DNA of 64,000 bases, taken from positions 3,410,001-3,474,000 of the forward strand of contig NZ_CP023691.1 of the NCBI RefSeq assembly GCF_008704855.1. The letters are read 5' to 3'. This stretch comes from Streptomyces platensis (lineage in GTDB: Bacteria; Actinomycetota; Actinomycetes; Streptomycetales; Streptomycetaceae). This document shows, one piece after another, positions 25,332 to 34,216 of the stretch (positions are counted from its first letter, which is position 1; every line of letters starts with the position of its first letter). The translations under genes were made by a program, and so were the position numbers. Below the pieces are notes generated by a model, which saw nothing but the letters and a program-made list of their open reading frames with translations, was not told the origin of the DNA and made no database searches.

Positions 25332-26108
25332 ATGTCGCGCAAGTCCCTGCTCACGAACCGCGCCAGCCTCACCCACAAGGTCGGCTACGCGCTCCGCCAC
25401 CCGGCCCGGATCACCCCGTACGTCAAACGCACCGCCCGCGACACCTGGCTGCGCCTCAAGCACCCCGACCACGTCGCGTACTACCGGGCGGTGATGGCCT
25501 CCGACACCGGCCGCAACCCGGAGGCCGCGGTCGGCAGCCGCAGCCATGAACGCTGGCTGGCGCTGGGCGAGATGCAGTTCGACTACCTGAGCGAGCACGG
25601 TCTGAAGCCCGGCCACCGGATGCTGGACATCGGCTGCGGCAATCTGCGCGCCGGCTGGCGCTTCATCGACTACCTGGACACCGGCAACTACTACGGCATC
25701 GACATCTCGCCGGACATCCTGATCGCCGCGAAGCAGACCCTGACCACCTACGAACTCCAGGACAAGCTGCCGCACCTGACGATCACGCAGGACCTGAAGC
25801 TGGAGTTCCTGCCGTCCGCCCACTTCGACGTCGTCCACGCACACAGCGTCTTCTCGCACTCACCGCTCGACGTCATCGACGAATGCCTCGCCCATGTCGG
25901 CCGGATCCTGGCCCCCGGCGGCTTCTTCGACTTCACCTTCGACCGCACCGAGGGCGCCGAACACCAGGTGCTGCGCGAGGACTTCTACTACCGGACCGAG
26001 ACCCTGCTGGAGCTGGCCCGCAAGCACGGCCTGGAGGCCCGCTTCATGGACGACTGGGAGAAGCGCCCGCACGGCCAGTCCAAGATCCGGGTCAACAACC
26101 CGGCGTAG
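25332..26108 (+). CDS. class I SAM-dependent methyltransferase
   Basis: A 258-residue methyltransferase. The SAM-binding motif I is MLDIGCGNLRAG near residue 100, followed by an acidic strand end (YYGIDIS) and a post-motif hairpin with FDVVHAHSVFSH. The N-terminal 70 residues are basic and helical (VKRTARDTWLRLKHPD), as in methyltransferases that work on surface or small-molecule substrates. The ATG at 25332 has GAAGGT four bases before it; the upstream 40 codons of open frame are not conserved in style. It is divergent from the CGNR regulator. The substrate is unknown. Confidence 0.82.
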   Translation: MSRKSLLTNRASLTHKVGYALRHPARITPYVKRTARDTWLRLKHPDHVAYYRAVMASDTGRNPEAAVGSRSHERWLALGEMQFDYLSEHGLKPGHRMLDIGCGNLRAGWRFIDYLDTGNYYGIDISPDILIAAKQTLTTYELQDKLPHLTITQDLKLEFLPSAHFDVVHAHSVFSHSPLDVIDECLAHVGRILAPGGFFDFTFDRTEGAEHQVLREDFYYRTETLLELARKHGLEARFMDDWEKRPHGQSKIRVNNPA

Positions 26109-26283
26109 GGCGGGCTTCCGGCGCACGGAACACGACGCGCGGCGGACAGGTACGGGGCGCGCCGAGCCGATCCCGGCCGAACGGATCCCGGCGAACGGAT
26201 CATGGCGAACCGGATCACGGGGAACCCGGCCCGCCCCGCCCCGCCCACGCCTCCGGACCGGCCCCGACCCCGACCCCGCCCCC

Positions 26284-27480
26284 TCACTCCCCGCCGTACT
26301 TGTCCGTCTCCGCATGCGGGTCCAACGACAGCCGGTAGCCGCGCTTGACGACCGTCTGGATCAGCTTGGGGGCACCCAGTGCCACCCGCAGCCGGGCCAT
26401 CGCGGTCTCCACCGCATGCTCGTCCCGGCCCGCGCCCGGCAGCGCCCGCAGCAGATCCGCACGGGACACCACCCAGCCGGGACGACGGGCCAGCGCGCGC
26501 AGCAGCCCCATACCGGCCGGCGGCACCGGCCGCAGCACACCGTCCAGCACCACGGCGTGCCCCCGGATCTCCAGCCGCCGCCCGGCCACCCGCAACGGCC
26601 GCACCCGCCCCGGCAGTTCGCGGCACAGCAGCTGCACCAGCGGCCCCAGCCGGAAGCGCTCCGGCTGGAGCGTGGGCACGTCCTCCGCCTCCAGCGGCAG
26701 CGCGGTCACCGGCCCCACGCACACCGTCAGCACGTCCTGCCGCAGCGCCGCCAGCACCTCCGCACGGATCCCGCGCTCCCCGGCCCGGCGCAGCAGCGAC
26801 GCGGCGGCCGGCGCACTGGTGAAGGTCACCGCGTCCAGCCCCCGCCCGGTCACCGCGTCCAGCAGCCGGTCGACCGGCCCGATGTCCTCCGGCGGCATCC
26901 AGCGGTACACCGGGACGCCGACGACCTCCGCACCGTCCGCCCGCAGCGCCTCCACGAACCCCGGCAGCGGCTCCCCGTGCAGCTGGAGGGCCACCCGGCG
27001 CCCGGCGACACCCTCCGCCAGCAGCCGGTCCAGCACCTCGGCCATCGACTCGGAGGCCGGTGACCACTTCTCGGTCAGCCCGGCGGCCCGGATGGCCCCC
27101 CGCACCTTCGGCCCGCGCGCCAGCAGCTCCACCCCGGCCAGCCGGTCCAGCAGCGCCTCCCCCAGGCCCCAGCCCTCCGCGGCCTCGATCCAGCCCCGGA
27201 AACCGATCGCCGTGGTGGCGATGACGATGTCCGGCGCGCGCTCGATCAGATCGCGGGTCACCGCCATCAGCTCGGTGTCATCGGGCAGCGGCACGATCCG
27301 CAGGGCGGGCGCGTGCAGCACCTGGGCACCGCGGCGTTCCAGCAGCGCGCCCAGCTCCTCCGCCCGCCGGGCCGCGGTCACCCCGACGGTGAACCCCTCC
27401 AGCGGCCGGACGGCCGGTTCCGCTCCCGCTTCCGGCGCCGTCCGCTCCGGTTCGCCGTGCTCCTGCTGCTGCTCGTACAT
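26284..27480 (-). CDS. nnaR: HemD-like transcriptional regulator of nitrate/nitrite assimilation (NnaR-type)
   Basis: A 398-residue two-domain protein. Residues about 25-290 resemble uroporphyrinogen-III synthase (FTVGVTAARRAEELGALLERRGA; DAVTFTSAPAA). The C-terminal ~90 residues are an OmpR-type winged helix (VVSRADLLRALPGAGRDEHAVETAMARLR, TVVKRGYRL). This fusion next to narK matches NnaR of S. coelicolor (SCO2958, from memory), which activates nitrate and nitrite assimilation genes together with GlnR. It is probably a regulator rather than a heme enzyme. The ATG at 27480 with GGAGCGGG upstream gives the protein; 41 further codons upstream look non-coding. Confidence 0.82.
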   Translation of the reverse strand: MYEQQQEHGEPERTAPEAGAEPAVRPLEGFTVGVTAARRAEELGALLERRGAQVLHAPALRIVPLPDDTELMAVTRDLIERAPDIVIATTAIGFRGWIEAAEGWGLGEALLDRLAGVELLARGPKVRGAIRAAGLTEKWSPASESMAEVLDRLLAEGVAGRRVALQLHGEPLPGFVEALRADGAEVVGVPVYRWMPPEDIGPVDRLLDAVTGRGLDAVTFTSAPAAASLLRRAGERGIRAEVLAALRQDVLTVCVGPVTALPLEAEDVPTLQPERFRLGPLVQLLCRELPGRVRPLRVAGRRLEIRGHAVVLDGVLRPVPPAGMGLLRALARRPGWVVSRADLLRALPGAGRDEHAVETAMARLRVALGAPKLIQTVVKRGYRLSLDPHAETDKYGGE

Positions 27481-27769
27481 GGTCGTCCCGCTCCGCCCAG
27501 AGAGGTGTGGTGCCTCGTGCTTCCCGTCCCGCCGCGGCTCGGGCGGCACGGAGTGCCAGGGCACCAGCGTGCCAACAGCACGTGACAGCCCCGGTCCTCC
27601 CATATTTCCCCGGGGTTACGACGCTCCGCACGCCCGGCCCGTACGACCGGGCGGATACAGGCCAGGCGAGGGAGCGCACGCCGGGCGAGCGCGGGGCCGG
27701 GCCACGGGCGGGCGCGGCGGCCGGAACGGCCCGCAGGCGTCCGCCGCGCCCGCGCCCTCCACCCTCCCG

Positions 27770-29203
27770 TCACACCTCCGCGTACACCGCGTGCCGCCGC
27801 TCCTCCGCCGAAGCCGCGGCCGCCGCCTCCGCCGTACGCGCCATACGCCGCGCACGAGCCGCCGGACGCAGGTATACGGTCCAGGTCACCGCGCCGCACA
27901 CCACATAGCAGCCGAGGAACGCCACAAACGCCGGCGTTCCCGACCCTGCCACCAGGAACGACTGGCGAAAGGCGAGGTTGATGGCCAGCCCGCCGAGCGC
28001 GCCCACCGCCCCGATCAGCCCCATCGCCGCCCCGGACAGCCGCCGCCCGTAGGCCGCGGCCTCCTCCCCCACCAGCCCGCGCCGCACCGCCTGGGCCTGG
28101 AAGATCCCCGGGATCATCTTGTACGTGGAGCCGTTGCCCAGCCCCGTCAGTACGAACAGCGCGATGAATCCGACGAGAAAGACGGCCAGCGACCGCACCG
28201 CCGACGCATAGATGACGACCCCGGTGGCCAGCCCCATCGCCACGAAGTTCCCCAGCGTGATCCGGGCGCCGCCGAACCGGTCCGCCAGCCGCCCGCCGAC
28301 CGGCCGGATCAGCGACCCCAGCAGCGGCCCGATGAAGGTCAGCGACGCCGCCTGGAGGGGCGTGCGCGCGAACTGGTTCTGGAGCACCAGGCCGAAGGCG
28401 AAGCTGTAGCCGATGAACGATCCGAAGGTGCCGAGGTAGAGCAGCGACATCACCCAGGTGTGTGGCTCCCGGGCGGCGTCGAGGGCCGCCCCGGTGTCGT
28501 TCGTGACCGGCGCCAGGTTGTCCATGAACAGCGCCGCACACACTGCCGCGACCACGATCAGCGGCACATAAACGGCCAGCACGATCCGCGGATGCGCCGC
28601 GCCCGCGGTGCCGATCACCAGCAGCCCCAGCAGCTGGATCACCGGCACCCCGATGTTCCCGCCCCCGGCGTTCATCCCCAGTGCCCACCCCTTCTTCCGC
28701 AGCGGATAGAAGGAGTTGATGTTGGTCATCGACGAGGCGAAGTTCCCGCCGCCGACCCCCGCCAACGCCGCGACCAGCAGAAACGTCGTATACGAGGTGC
28801 CCGGCTCCAGCACCACCGCGGCCACCGACGTCGGCACCAGCAGCATCGCGGCACTGATCACCGTCCAGTTGCGCCCGCCGAACCGCGCCACCGCGAAGGT
28901 GTACGGCACCCGCAGCACCCCGCCCACCACCGTCGGCATCGCCACCAGGAAGAACTTCTCGGCCGGCGCGATCCCGTACTCGGGCCCCATGAACAGCACC
29001 ATCACCGACCACAGGCTCCACACCGAGAACCCGATGTGCTCGGAGAGCACCGAGAACACCAGATTCCGCCGCGCGATCCGCTCCCCCGTCCCCCGCCAGA
29101 AGCCCTCGTCCTCCGGATCCCAGCGCTCGATCCACCGGCCGCCCCTCCTCGGCCGCCGGGCCTCAGGGCTCTCGTTACGGGTCTCTGCTGCCGCGGCCGT
29201 CAT
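27770..29203 (-). CDS. narK: NarK-family nitrate/nitrite MFS transporter
   Basis: A 477-residue major facilitator protein with about 12 membrane helices and a 45-residue charged N-terminus. The nitrate signature GVGGGNFASSMTNINSFYP (helix 5) and the second glycine-rich motif GNGSTYKMIPGIF (helix 11) are both intact, as is an arginine in LRVPYTFAVARFGGR. It should take up nitrate and/or export nitrite across the cytoplasmic membrane. It is 290 bases upstream of nnaR in the same direction. A GlnR-type box lies about 75 bases before the start, supporting nitrogen control. Confidence 0.92.
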   Translation of the reverse strand: MTAAAAETRNESPEARRPRRGGRWIERWDPEDEGFWRGTGERIARRNLVFSVLSEHIGFSVWSLWSVMVLFMGPEYGIAPAEKFFLVAMPTVVGGVLRVPYTFAVARFGGRNWTVISAAMLLVPTSVAAVVLEPGTSYTTFLLVAALAGVGGGNFASSMTNINSFYPLRKKGWALGMNAGGGNIGVPVIQLLGLLVIGTAGAAHPRIVLAVYVPLIVVAAVCAALFMDNLAPVTNDTGAALDAAREPHTWVMSLLYLGTFGSFIGYSFAFGLVLQNQFARTPLQAASLTFIGPLLGSLIRPVGGRLADRFGGARITLGNFVAMGLATGVVIYASAVRSLAVFLVGFIALFVLTGLGNGSTYKMIPGIFQAQAVRRGLVGEEAAAYGRRLSGAAMGLIGAVGALGGLAINLAFRQSFLVAGSGTPAFVAFLGCYVVCGAVTWTVYLRPAARARRMARTAEAAAAASAEERRHAVYAEV

Positions 29204-29274
29204 CGCGCCTCCCAGGGGGTCGTGTCCTGTTCACCGACGCTAGGGAGGCCGGATTTCGATGCCCGTGCCGCCCG

Positions 29275-29290
29275 GTGACACGGACGAAAC
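29275..29290 (-). promoter_or_regulatory. GlnR-type box upstream of narK
   Basis: GTGAC-ACGGAC-GAAAC reads exactly as the GlnR half-site consensus GTnAC-n6-GAAAC, 72-87 bases upstream of the narK start. The expected second half-site 6 bases further on is weak (CTCAC). Binding by GlnR and/or NnaR is inferred. Confidence 0.6.
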
Positions 29291-29474
29291 CTTGCGCTCA
29301 CCGGGCGCGACGGCGGCGGGTGAGGCGGCCCGGCCGCCCGTGCGGGGGTGATCCGCGCATTCCCCGGCAACGGTCGCGCTGCGTAACTATGCTGCCGCGC
29401 CAGGCAACCCGTACTCCTGGTGAGTACGGGCCCACACACGGTCACCGGCACCCGACCAGGGGGAGTGGAAGGCC

Positions 29475-30302
29475 ATGCAGCCGCCAAAGAAGCCCAAGAA
29501 CCGGCACTCCGCAGCAATGGAAATCATCGGCGCCCAGTTGGCGATGTACCGCATCAAGGCCGGCTACACCCAGCGCGGCCTCAGCGAAGTCTCCACCGCC
29601 TCCGAGGAGACCATCGCCTCCGTCGAACAGGGCAGGCGCGCCCTGATGCCGCACCTGGCCGCCGAGTTCGACCACATCCTGGATACGGGCGGGGCGCTGG
29701 CGGTCGGGGTGGCCAAGCTTCCGCCGAAGGAGAAGTACCCGATCTGGGCGGAGGAGTTCATCGCGTACGAGAAGGAGGCTGTGGCGCTGTCCGGGTACGA
29801 GAACCAAGTCCTTCCGGGCTTGGTACAAACGGGGCCGTACGCCCGCGCGACATTCCACAACGACGTTCCATCCCTGAGCAAGGAGACCATCGAGCGCCGC
29901 ATCGAGGGCCGACTCGAACGCCAAGGACTCCTGCACCGCGACGTACCCGTGATTGCCAGCTTCATCATCTCGGAGGCCGTCCTCAGAGATCATCTCGGCG
30001 GCCGTGAGGTCATGCGGGAACAGCTGCGGCATCTGCGGACATGCGCCGAACTCCCCGGTGTGGCAATCCAGGTCATGCCATTCGGCAACACCAGCCATGC
30101 CGGTCTCTCCGGGCCGTTCGTGCTGCTGGAGACCTCCGACCACCAGCACTTCGCCTACTCCGAGACGCAAATCGGCAGCCACCTCATCTCCGACCCGGAC
30201 AAGGTCAGCAGCCTCACCCAGAAATATGGAATGCTGCGAATGCAGGCCCTCAACGCTGAAAAGACCATGGGTCTGCTGGACCGGCTGCTAGGAGAGCAAT
30301 GA
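29475..30302 (+). CDS. XRE-family helix-turn-helix protein with DUF5753
   Basis: A 275-residue regulator. The N-terminal helix-turn-helix covers about residues 18-70 (AQLAMYRIKAGYTQRGLSEVS). The C-terminal DUF5753 ligand-like domain starts at about 95 with the hallmark YENQVLPGLVQTGPYARA. These proteins occur in dozens of copies in Streptomyces, paired with a DUF397 protein (as for BldB/WhiJ-type systems), and influence development or antibiotic production. Here the DUF397 gene overlaps the stop by four bases (ATGA). The start context GGGGGAGTGGAAGGCC precedes the ATG. Confidence 0.9.
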   Translation: MQPPKKPKNRHSAAMEIIGAQLAMYRIKAGYTQRGLSEVSTASEETIASVEQGRRALMPHLAAEFDHILDTGGALAVGVAKLPPKEKYPIWAEEFIAYEKEAVALSGYENQVLPGLVQTGPYARATFHNDVPSLSKETIERRIEGRLERQGLLHRDVPVIASFIISEAVLRDHLGGREVMREQLRHLRTCAELPGVAIQVMPFGNTSHAGLSGPFVLLETSDHQHFAYSETQIGSHLISDPDKVSSLTQKYGMLRMQALNAEKTMGLLDRLLGEQ

Positions 30303-30565
30303 CCGACCTGATGTGGTTCAAGTCCAGCTACAGCAGCGAACAAGGCGGCAACTGCCTAGAAGTCGCCTACGACTGGCACAAGTCCACCCACAGCGGCGAC
30401 GAAGGCGGCGCCTGCCTAGAGATCGCCGCCCACCCCGCCGCCGTCCACGTCCGCGACTCCAAGGACCCGCAGGGCCCGCACCTCGACTTCCCGCCGGGGG
30501 CCTGGGCCGCGTTCACCTCGTTCGCGGCACGTACCACCGTCGCCGCCGCCGCAACGGCCCCGTAA
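30299..30565 (+). CDS. DUF397 protein with two DUF397 motifs
   Basis: An 88-residue partner of the XRE/DUF5753 regulator, overlapping it by ATGA. It contains two copies of the DUF397 opening. The first is WFKSSYSSEQGGNCLEVA near residue 6. The second is WHKSTHSGDEGGACLEIA near residue 26, followed by a complete domain end (VHVRDSKDPQGPHLDF). Most family members have one motif, so the first copy is a partial duplication fused in frame. The gene ends six bases from a convergent lipoprotein gene. DUF397 proteins are thought to antagonise the cognate XRE regulator. Confidence 0.88.
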   Translation: MTDLMWFKSSYSSEQGGNCLEVAYDWHKSTHSGDEGGACLEIAAHPAAVHVRDSKDPQGPHLDFPPGAWAAFTSFAARTTVAAAATAP

Positions 30566-30571
30566 CCAGGG

Positions 30572-31114
30572 CTATTCGGCCGCTTCGCGCGGCGGGTCCA
30601 TCCAGATCGTGTCGGCGCAGATGTTCATCCGCAGGCGCTTGCCCTTCTCGTCCCGGGCCACGACCGCCCGGCCCCCGGCCTTGTCGTGCGGCGCGGACAC
30701 CACGGCGGTGTCATTGGTGACGGCCACGGGTTCGTTCAGCAGCGAGCCCTTGGGGCAGTCCCGGTAGCGCAGACCGGCCGTGACCTTGCCGCCGCGCCGC
30801 AGGTCTATCGGCAGGGCCCGGCCGTGCCCCCGGGCGTCGGACTGCGGCCCCTTGCCGAGATGGACCGCGAAGGCCGGGAAGCCGCTGAACACACACGGGT
30901 CCGTGCCCTTGTTGACGACGGACAGCCGGGCCTGGCGCTGCGCGGCGTGCGGCTTCTTCTTGAGGACAGTGACCTTCCAGCCGAGGCCCTTGGTGGTGCA
31001 GTTGGCGTGCAGTGCCGCCATCCGCGGGGAGCCACAGCCGGTCAGGGCCAGGCCCGCCGTGACGGTTAAGGTCAGCGCGGCCGCGGCCGCCCCGAGAAGT
31101 GAACGCCGTCGCAC
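30572..31114 (-). CDS. DUF4232-type secreted lipoprotein
   Basis: A 180-residue lipoprotein. The signal peptide is basic then hydrophobic, with the lipobox LTGC at about residues 24-27. The mature part begins CGSPRMAALHANCTTKG and has the DUF4232 pattern (QARLSVVNKGTDPCVFSGFPAF). Two internal cysteine pairs probably form disulfides. It is anchored on the outer face of the membrane; the role is unknown. The start is GTG at 31114 with a near-perfect AGGAGGAG five bases upstream. The longer open frame running into the LysR gene is an artefact of the lysR frameshift. Confidence 0.85.
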   Translation of the reverse strand: MRRRSLLGAAAAALTLTVTAGLALTGCGSPRMAALHANCTTKGLGWKVTVLKKKPHAAQRQARLSVVNKGTDPCVFSGFPAFAVHLGKGPQSDARGHGRALPIDLRRGGKVTAGLRYRDCPKGSLLNEPVAVTNDTAVVSAPHDKAGGRAVVARDEKGKRLRMNICADTIWMDPPREAAE

Positions 31115-31230
31115 GGCCGCTCCTCCTGTTCGTTCCACGGACGATTTCCTGCCGTTAAGGAAAGGTTTTCCCGCTCCCGCGGTTGCCTGTGCATGGCTAC
31201 TTTCTGCGTACGCGGCACAGCGCCGGTCCG

Positions 31231-32206
31231 TCACCCGTCCACGCCCATCGCCCGCGCGTCCGCCTCCGGGAGCCACCATGCGGCCCCGGGCGGCGCCAGC
31301 CAGGCGTGCCGCTGCCCCAAGTCCCGTGCGGCAGCGCGCAACGCGTCCAGCCCCGGATGCCGCAGCCCGCGCCGCCACACCATGGACACCGGCGAGAGCG
31401 GTACGGGCTCGACGAGCGGCCGCAGCACCATCCCCGGCACGTCCATGAACTCCACACTCGCCAGCACCGACCCCCCCCCGCTTGCGCACCACCCGGACGA
31501 ACTCCTGCGAGCCCTCGATCTCCGGGAACGGCGCGGCCGTCGCGATCTGGCGCCCCGCGAACAGCCGCTCGGCCAGGTCCGTCCACTCCACGGTCTGCGG
31601 ATTCCCGGCGGCCGCGTAGAGCGTCTCGCCGGCCAGCTCCGCGAGCGGGACGGCGGGCCGGGCGGCCAGCGGATGGTCATCGCGCAGCAGGACCGCCATC
31701 GGCTCCAGCCGGACCGGCTGCTGGTCGAGTCCGGCGCGTACGTCGGCGGGCAGCGCCGCGTACCGGCCGAAGGAGACATCGAGCCGCCCGGCCGCCATCT
31801 CGGCCGCCGCCCCCGTCAGCCCACTGTGGAAACGGGCCACCAGCTCACAGTCGTCCGGCACCCGGCCCCTGGCCGCCTCCAGCACCCCGTGGGCGGTACC
31901 GATCGGCACACTCACATCGACCAGCAGCGGCCGCTCGGGCACGGAGCGGAAGGCCGCGGCCAGCTCGTCCTGCGCGGTCAACACCCGCCGCGCGTACGGC
32001 AGCAGCCGCTCCCCGTCCGCCGTCAGCGCGACCCGGCGGGTGCTCCGTACGAACAGCGTGGCGCCCAACTCCCGCTCCAGCCGCCGGATATCGCGGCTCA
32101 GCGCCTGCTGGGCAACGTACAGACGGGCGGCGGCCCGGGTGAAGTGCAGCTCCTCGGCGACGGCGGTGAACGCGCGCAGCAGTCGCGGATCGATGTCGTA
32201 CGGCAT
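31231..32206 (-). CDS. LysR-family transcriptional regulator, frameshifted at a G9 run
   Basis: The N-terminal winged helix-turn-helix is intact (LLRAFTAVAEELHFTRAAARL, QQALSRDIRRLERELGA), and so is most of the ligand-binding domain. The frame breaks at nine consecutive G on the coding strand (31471-31479). Removing one G joins KRGG to SVLASVEFMDVPGM and gives a normal-length LysR ending at 31231 (about 324 residues). Without it the ribosome would run on into the lipoprotein gene frame. The gene is divergent from an MFS exporter, the usual arrangement for a LysR regulator and its target. Assembly error, phase-variable tract or genuine mutation are all possible. Confidence 0.7.
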
Positions 32207-32306
32207 CGGTCCATCCTGGCAGGATCAGCGGCGCCGACCCCCTCCACCCCATTCACAACCCAGCCGCGTAAATGGGCGCTGACCAGGTGTTGGACGGACG
32301 GGGACC

Positions 32307-33629
32307 GTGGCGGCGACCGTAGAGAACATGATCCTCTTCCTCGCCGCCCGCCCGGTCACTGCCCCGCCCGTACGCCCGATCCCGCGCCGCCGCCGCGCTC
32401 GCTTCCGTCCGCCCGCACGCCTCCGCCCGCTCGCGCCCTACCGGCGGATCTTCGCCGTCCCCGGCACCCGCGCCTTCACGGCCGCCAACCTGCTGGCCCG
32501 GCTGCCCATGGGGATGCTCAGCATCAGCGCGGTCCTGATGATCGCCGGCTCGCGCGGCTCCTACGCGCTCGCCGGGGCGGTCACCGCGACCGGACTGGCG
32601 GCGACGGCGCTCGCCGGCCCCTGGACCGCCCGGCTGATCGACCGCTACGGCCAGTCCCGCATCGCGGTCCCGGCCACCGCCCTCGCCACCCTCGGCTCCC
32701 TCTCCCTCCTCCTCTGCGTCCACTACGGCGCACCCGACTGGACCCTCTTCGCCTCGTACGCCGCCACCGCGACCACCCCCAACACCGGCGGCATGTCCCG
32801 CGCCCGCTGGGCACACCTCTTCCGCGACGACCCGGCCGCCCGGCACACCGCCAACTCCTTCGAACAGGCCGCGGACGAGCTGTGTTTCCTGCTCGGACCG
32901 CTGCTCGCCACCCTGCTGTGCACCACCCTCTTCCCGGAGGCGGGCACGGCGGTGGCCGCGGCACTACTGCTCACCGGAGTGCTGCTCTTCGCGGCCCAGC
33001 GCCGCACCGAACCCCCGGCCGCCGCCCGCACCGGAGGCCACACCCCCACCCGCTCTCCCCTCCGCCTCCCCGGCCTCCCGCCCCTCCTCCTCACCTTCCT
33101 CTGCACCGGCGCGATCTTCGGCTCCCTGGAGGTGGTCACCCTCGCCTACGCCGACGCCCACGGCATCCGCTCCGCCGGAGGCGCCCTGCTGGCCCTCCAG
33201 GCGGCCGGGTCCGGCGCGGCCGGACTGCTCTACGGGCTGCTGCGGCCGACGGCCCGCCCCGGCCGCCGCTTCGTCCGCTGCCTCGCCGCCATGGCGTCCC
33301 TGATGCTGCTCCCGCTCGTCGCCGCCTCGACCGGAAGCCCGGCGGCACTGGCCGCCGCGCTCCTCCTGGCCGGTATGGCGACCGCGCCGACCATGGTCAC
33401 CGGCATGGGTCTCGTCCAGTCGCGGACGCCGCCGGGTCAGCTGAACGAGGGCATGACCCTCGCCGTGACCGCCCTGCTCGCCGGTATCGCGGCCGGCTCG
33501 GCGTCCGGTGGCTGGGCCGTCGACCACCTGCCCGGTCCGGGCGCGGCCTACGGCGTACCCGCGGCGGCGGCCGCCCTCGCCCTGACGATCACCCTGCTCA
33601 CGGGCCGCCGCCGCCCGCACCGCCCGTGA
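32307..33629 (+). CDS. MFS transporter
   Basis: A 440-residue major facilitator with about 12 membrane helices. The loop between helices 2 and 3 contains WTARLIDRYGQSR, a variant of the MFS motif A. The first 45 residues are basic (RRRRARFRPPARLRPLAPYRR). It resembles small-molecule exporters of the YceL/arabinose-efflux type. The GTG at 32307 and the ATG at 32328 are both possible starts and neither has a strong ribosome site. Divergently arranged with the LysR gene, 100 bases apart, so it is probably that regulator's target. A hairpin terminator follows directly. Confidence 0.8.
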   Translation: MAATVENMILFLAARPVTAPPVRPIPRRRRARFRPPARLRPLAPYRRIFAVPGTRAFTAANLLARLPMGMLSISAVLMIAGSRGSYALAGAVTATGLAATALAGPWTARLIDRYGQSRIAVPATALATLGSLSLLLCVHYGAPDWTLFASYAATATTPNTGGMSRARWAHLFRDDPAARHTANSFEQAADELCFLLGPLLATLLCTTLFPEAGTAVAAALLLTGVLLFAAQRRTEPPAAARTGGHTPTRSPLRLPGLPPLLLTFLCTGAIFGSLEVVTLAYADAHGIRSAGGALLALQAAGSGAAGLLYGLLRPTARPGRRFVRCLAAMASLMLLPLVAASTGSPAALAAALLLAGMATAPTMVTGMGLVQSRTPPGQLNEGMTLAVTALLAGIAAGSASGGWAVDHLPGPGAAYGVPAAAAALALTITLLTGRRRPHRP

Positions 33630-33637
33630 AACGACTC

Positions 33638-33670
33638 AGGCCCCGCTGTCCTCACGGACAGACGGGGCCT
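33638..33670 (+). terminator. terminator between the MFS gene and tmRNA
   Basis: AGGCCCCG-CTGTCC pairs with GGACAG-A-CGGGGCCT (14 bp with one bulged A), eight bases after the MFS stop. It may serve the convergent tmRNA as well. Confidence 0.75.
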
Positions 33671-33722
33671 GGGCCTACATGGGATGACGGGGTCCGGGGG
33701 GCATGCCCCCCGGCTCTCCGTA

Positions 33723-34092
33723 TGGTGGAGATGGCGGGAATCGAACCCGCGTCCAACGGTGCGGAATCAGGGCTTCTCCGAGTGCAGTTCGCTACGATTT
33801 TCTCGGCCCCGGAGATCACGCGAACAAGTCTCCGACGGGCCCAGTCACTGTTTAATTTCCTTCTGCACCCCGTGACCGGGTCCAGAAGTTTAGTTCCCTA
33901 GCTGATGCCAGGATCCGGGTCGGGAACACCCCCGGGCTGACACTTCGCAAGTCGTTACTTAGGCAACGAGGGCGAAGGAATCGCGCTTGGTATCGGCGAT
34001 TATTGGTTGCGACATATGGTTAACGAGATCATTGCCGCTTCCTCGACTCGCTTCCCCTGCTTCGACATCCGCTGTCGAAACCGATCATCCCC
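33723..34092 (-). ncRNA. ssrA: transfer-messenger RNA (tmRNA)
   Basis: The 5' end GGGGATG (34092 down) pairs with CATCTCC near the 3' end, followed by A and an encoded CCA (33723-33725). The T arm (GGTTCGATTCC) and the first tRNA-like helix are intact. The tag reading frame on the minus strand runs 33997-33962, GCC to GCC, and ends TAA: ADTKRDSFALVA, to which the charging alanine is added. The LVA-type end is the usual ClpXP degradation signal. tmRNA releases stalled ribosomes together with SmpB, whose gene lies 125 bases upstream in the same direction. The length of 370 bases is normal. Confidence 0.95.
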
Positions 34093-34216
34093 ATGTTGAT
34101 TTATCAAGGTGGTACCCACACCCCTCGTGGGGTGTGCAGCCATCGTACGGGAACAACGCCCGCGGGTGCCAGCGTATTCCCCGGCAGGCCCACCGGGACC
34201 GGCCCATCAGGGCAGA

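Noticed and set aside
30572..32206. A single 544-residue LysR-lipoprotein fusion
   Set aside because: The fusion arises from the G9 frameshift. The lipoprotein has its own AGGAGGAG site and lipobox, and the LysR end is found in another frame.
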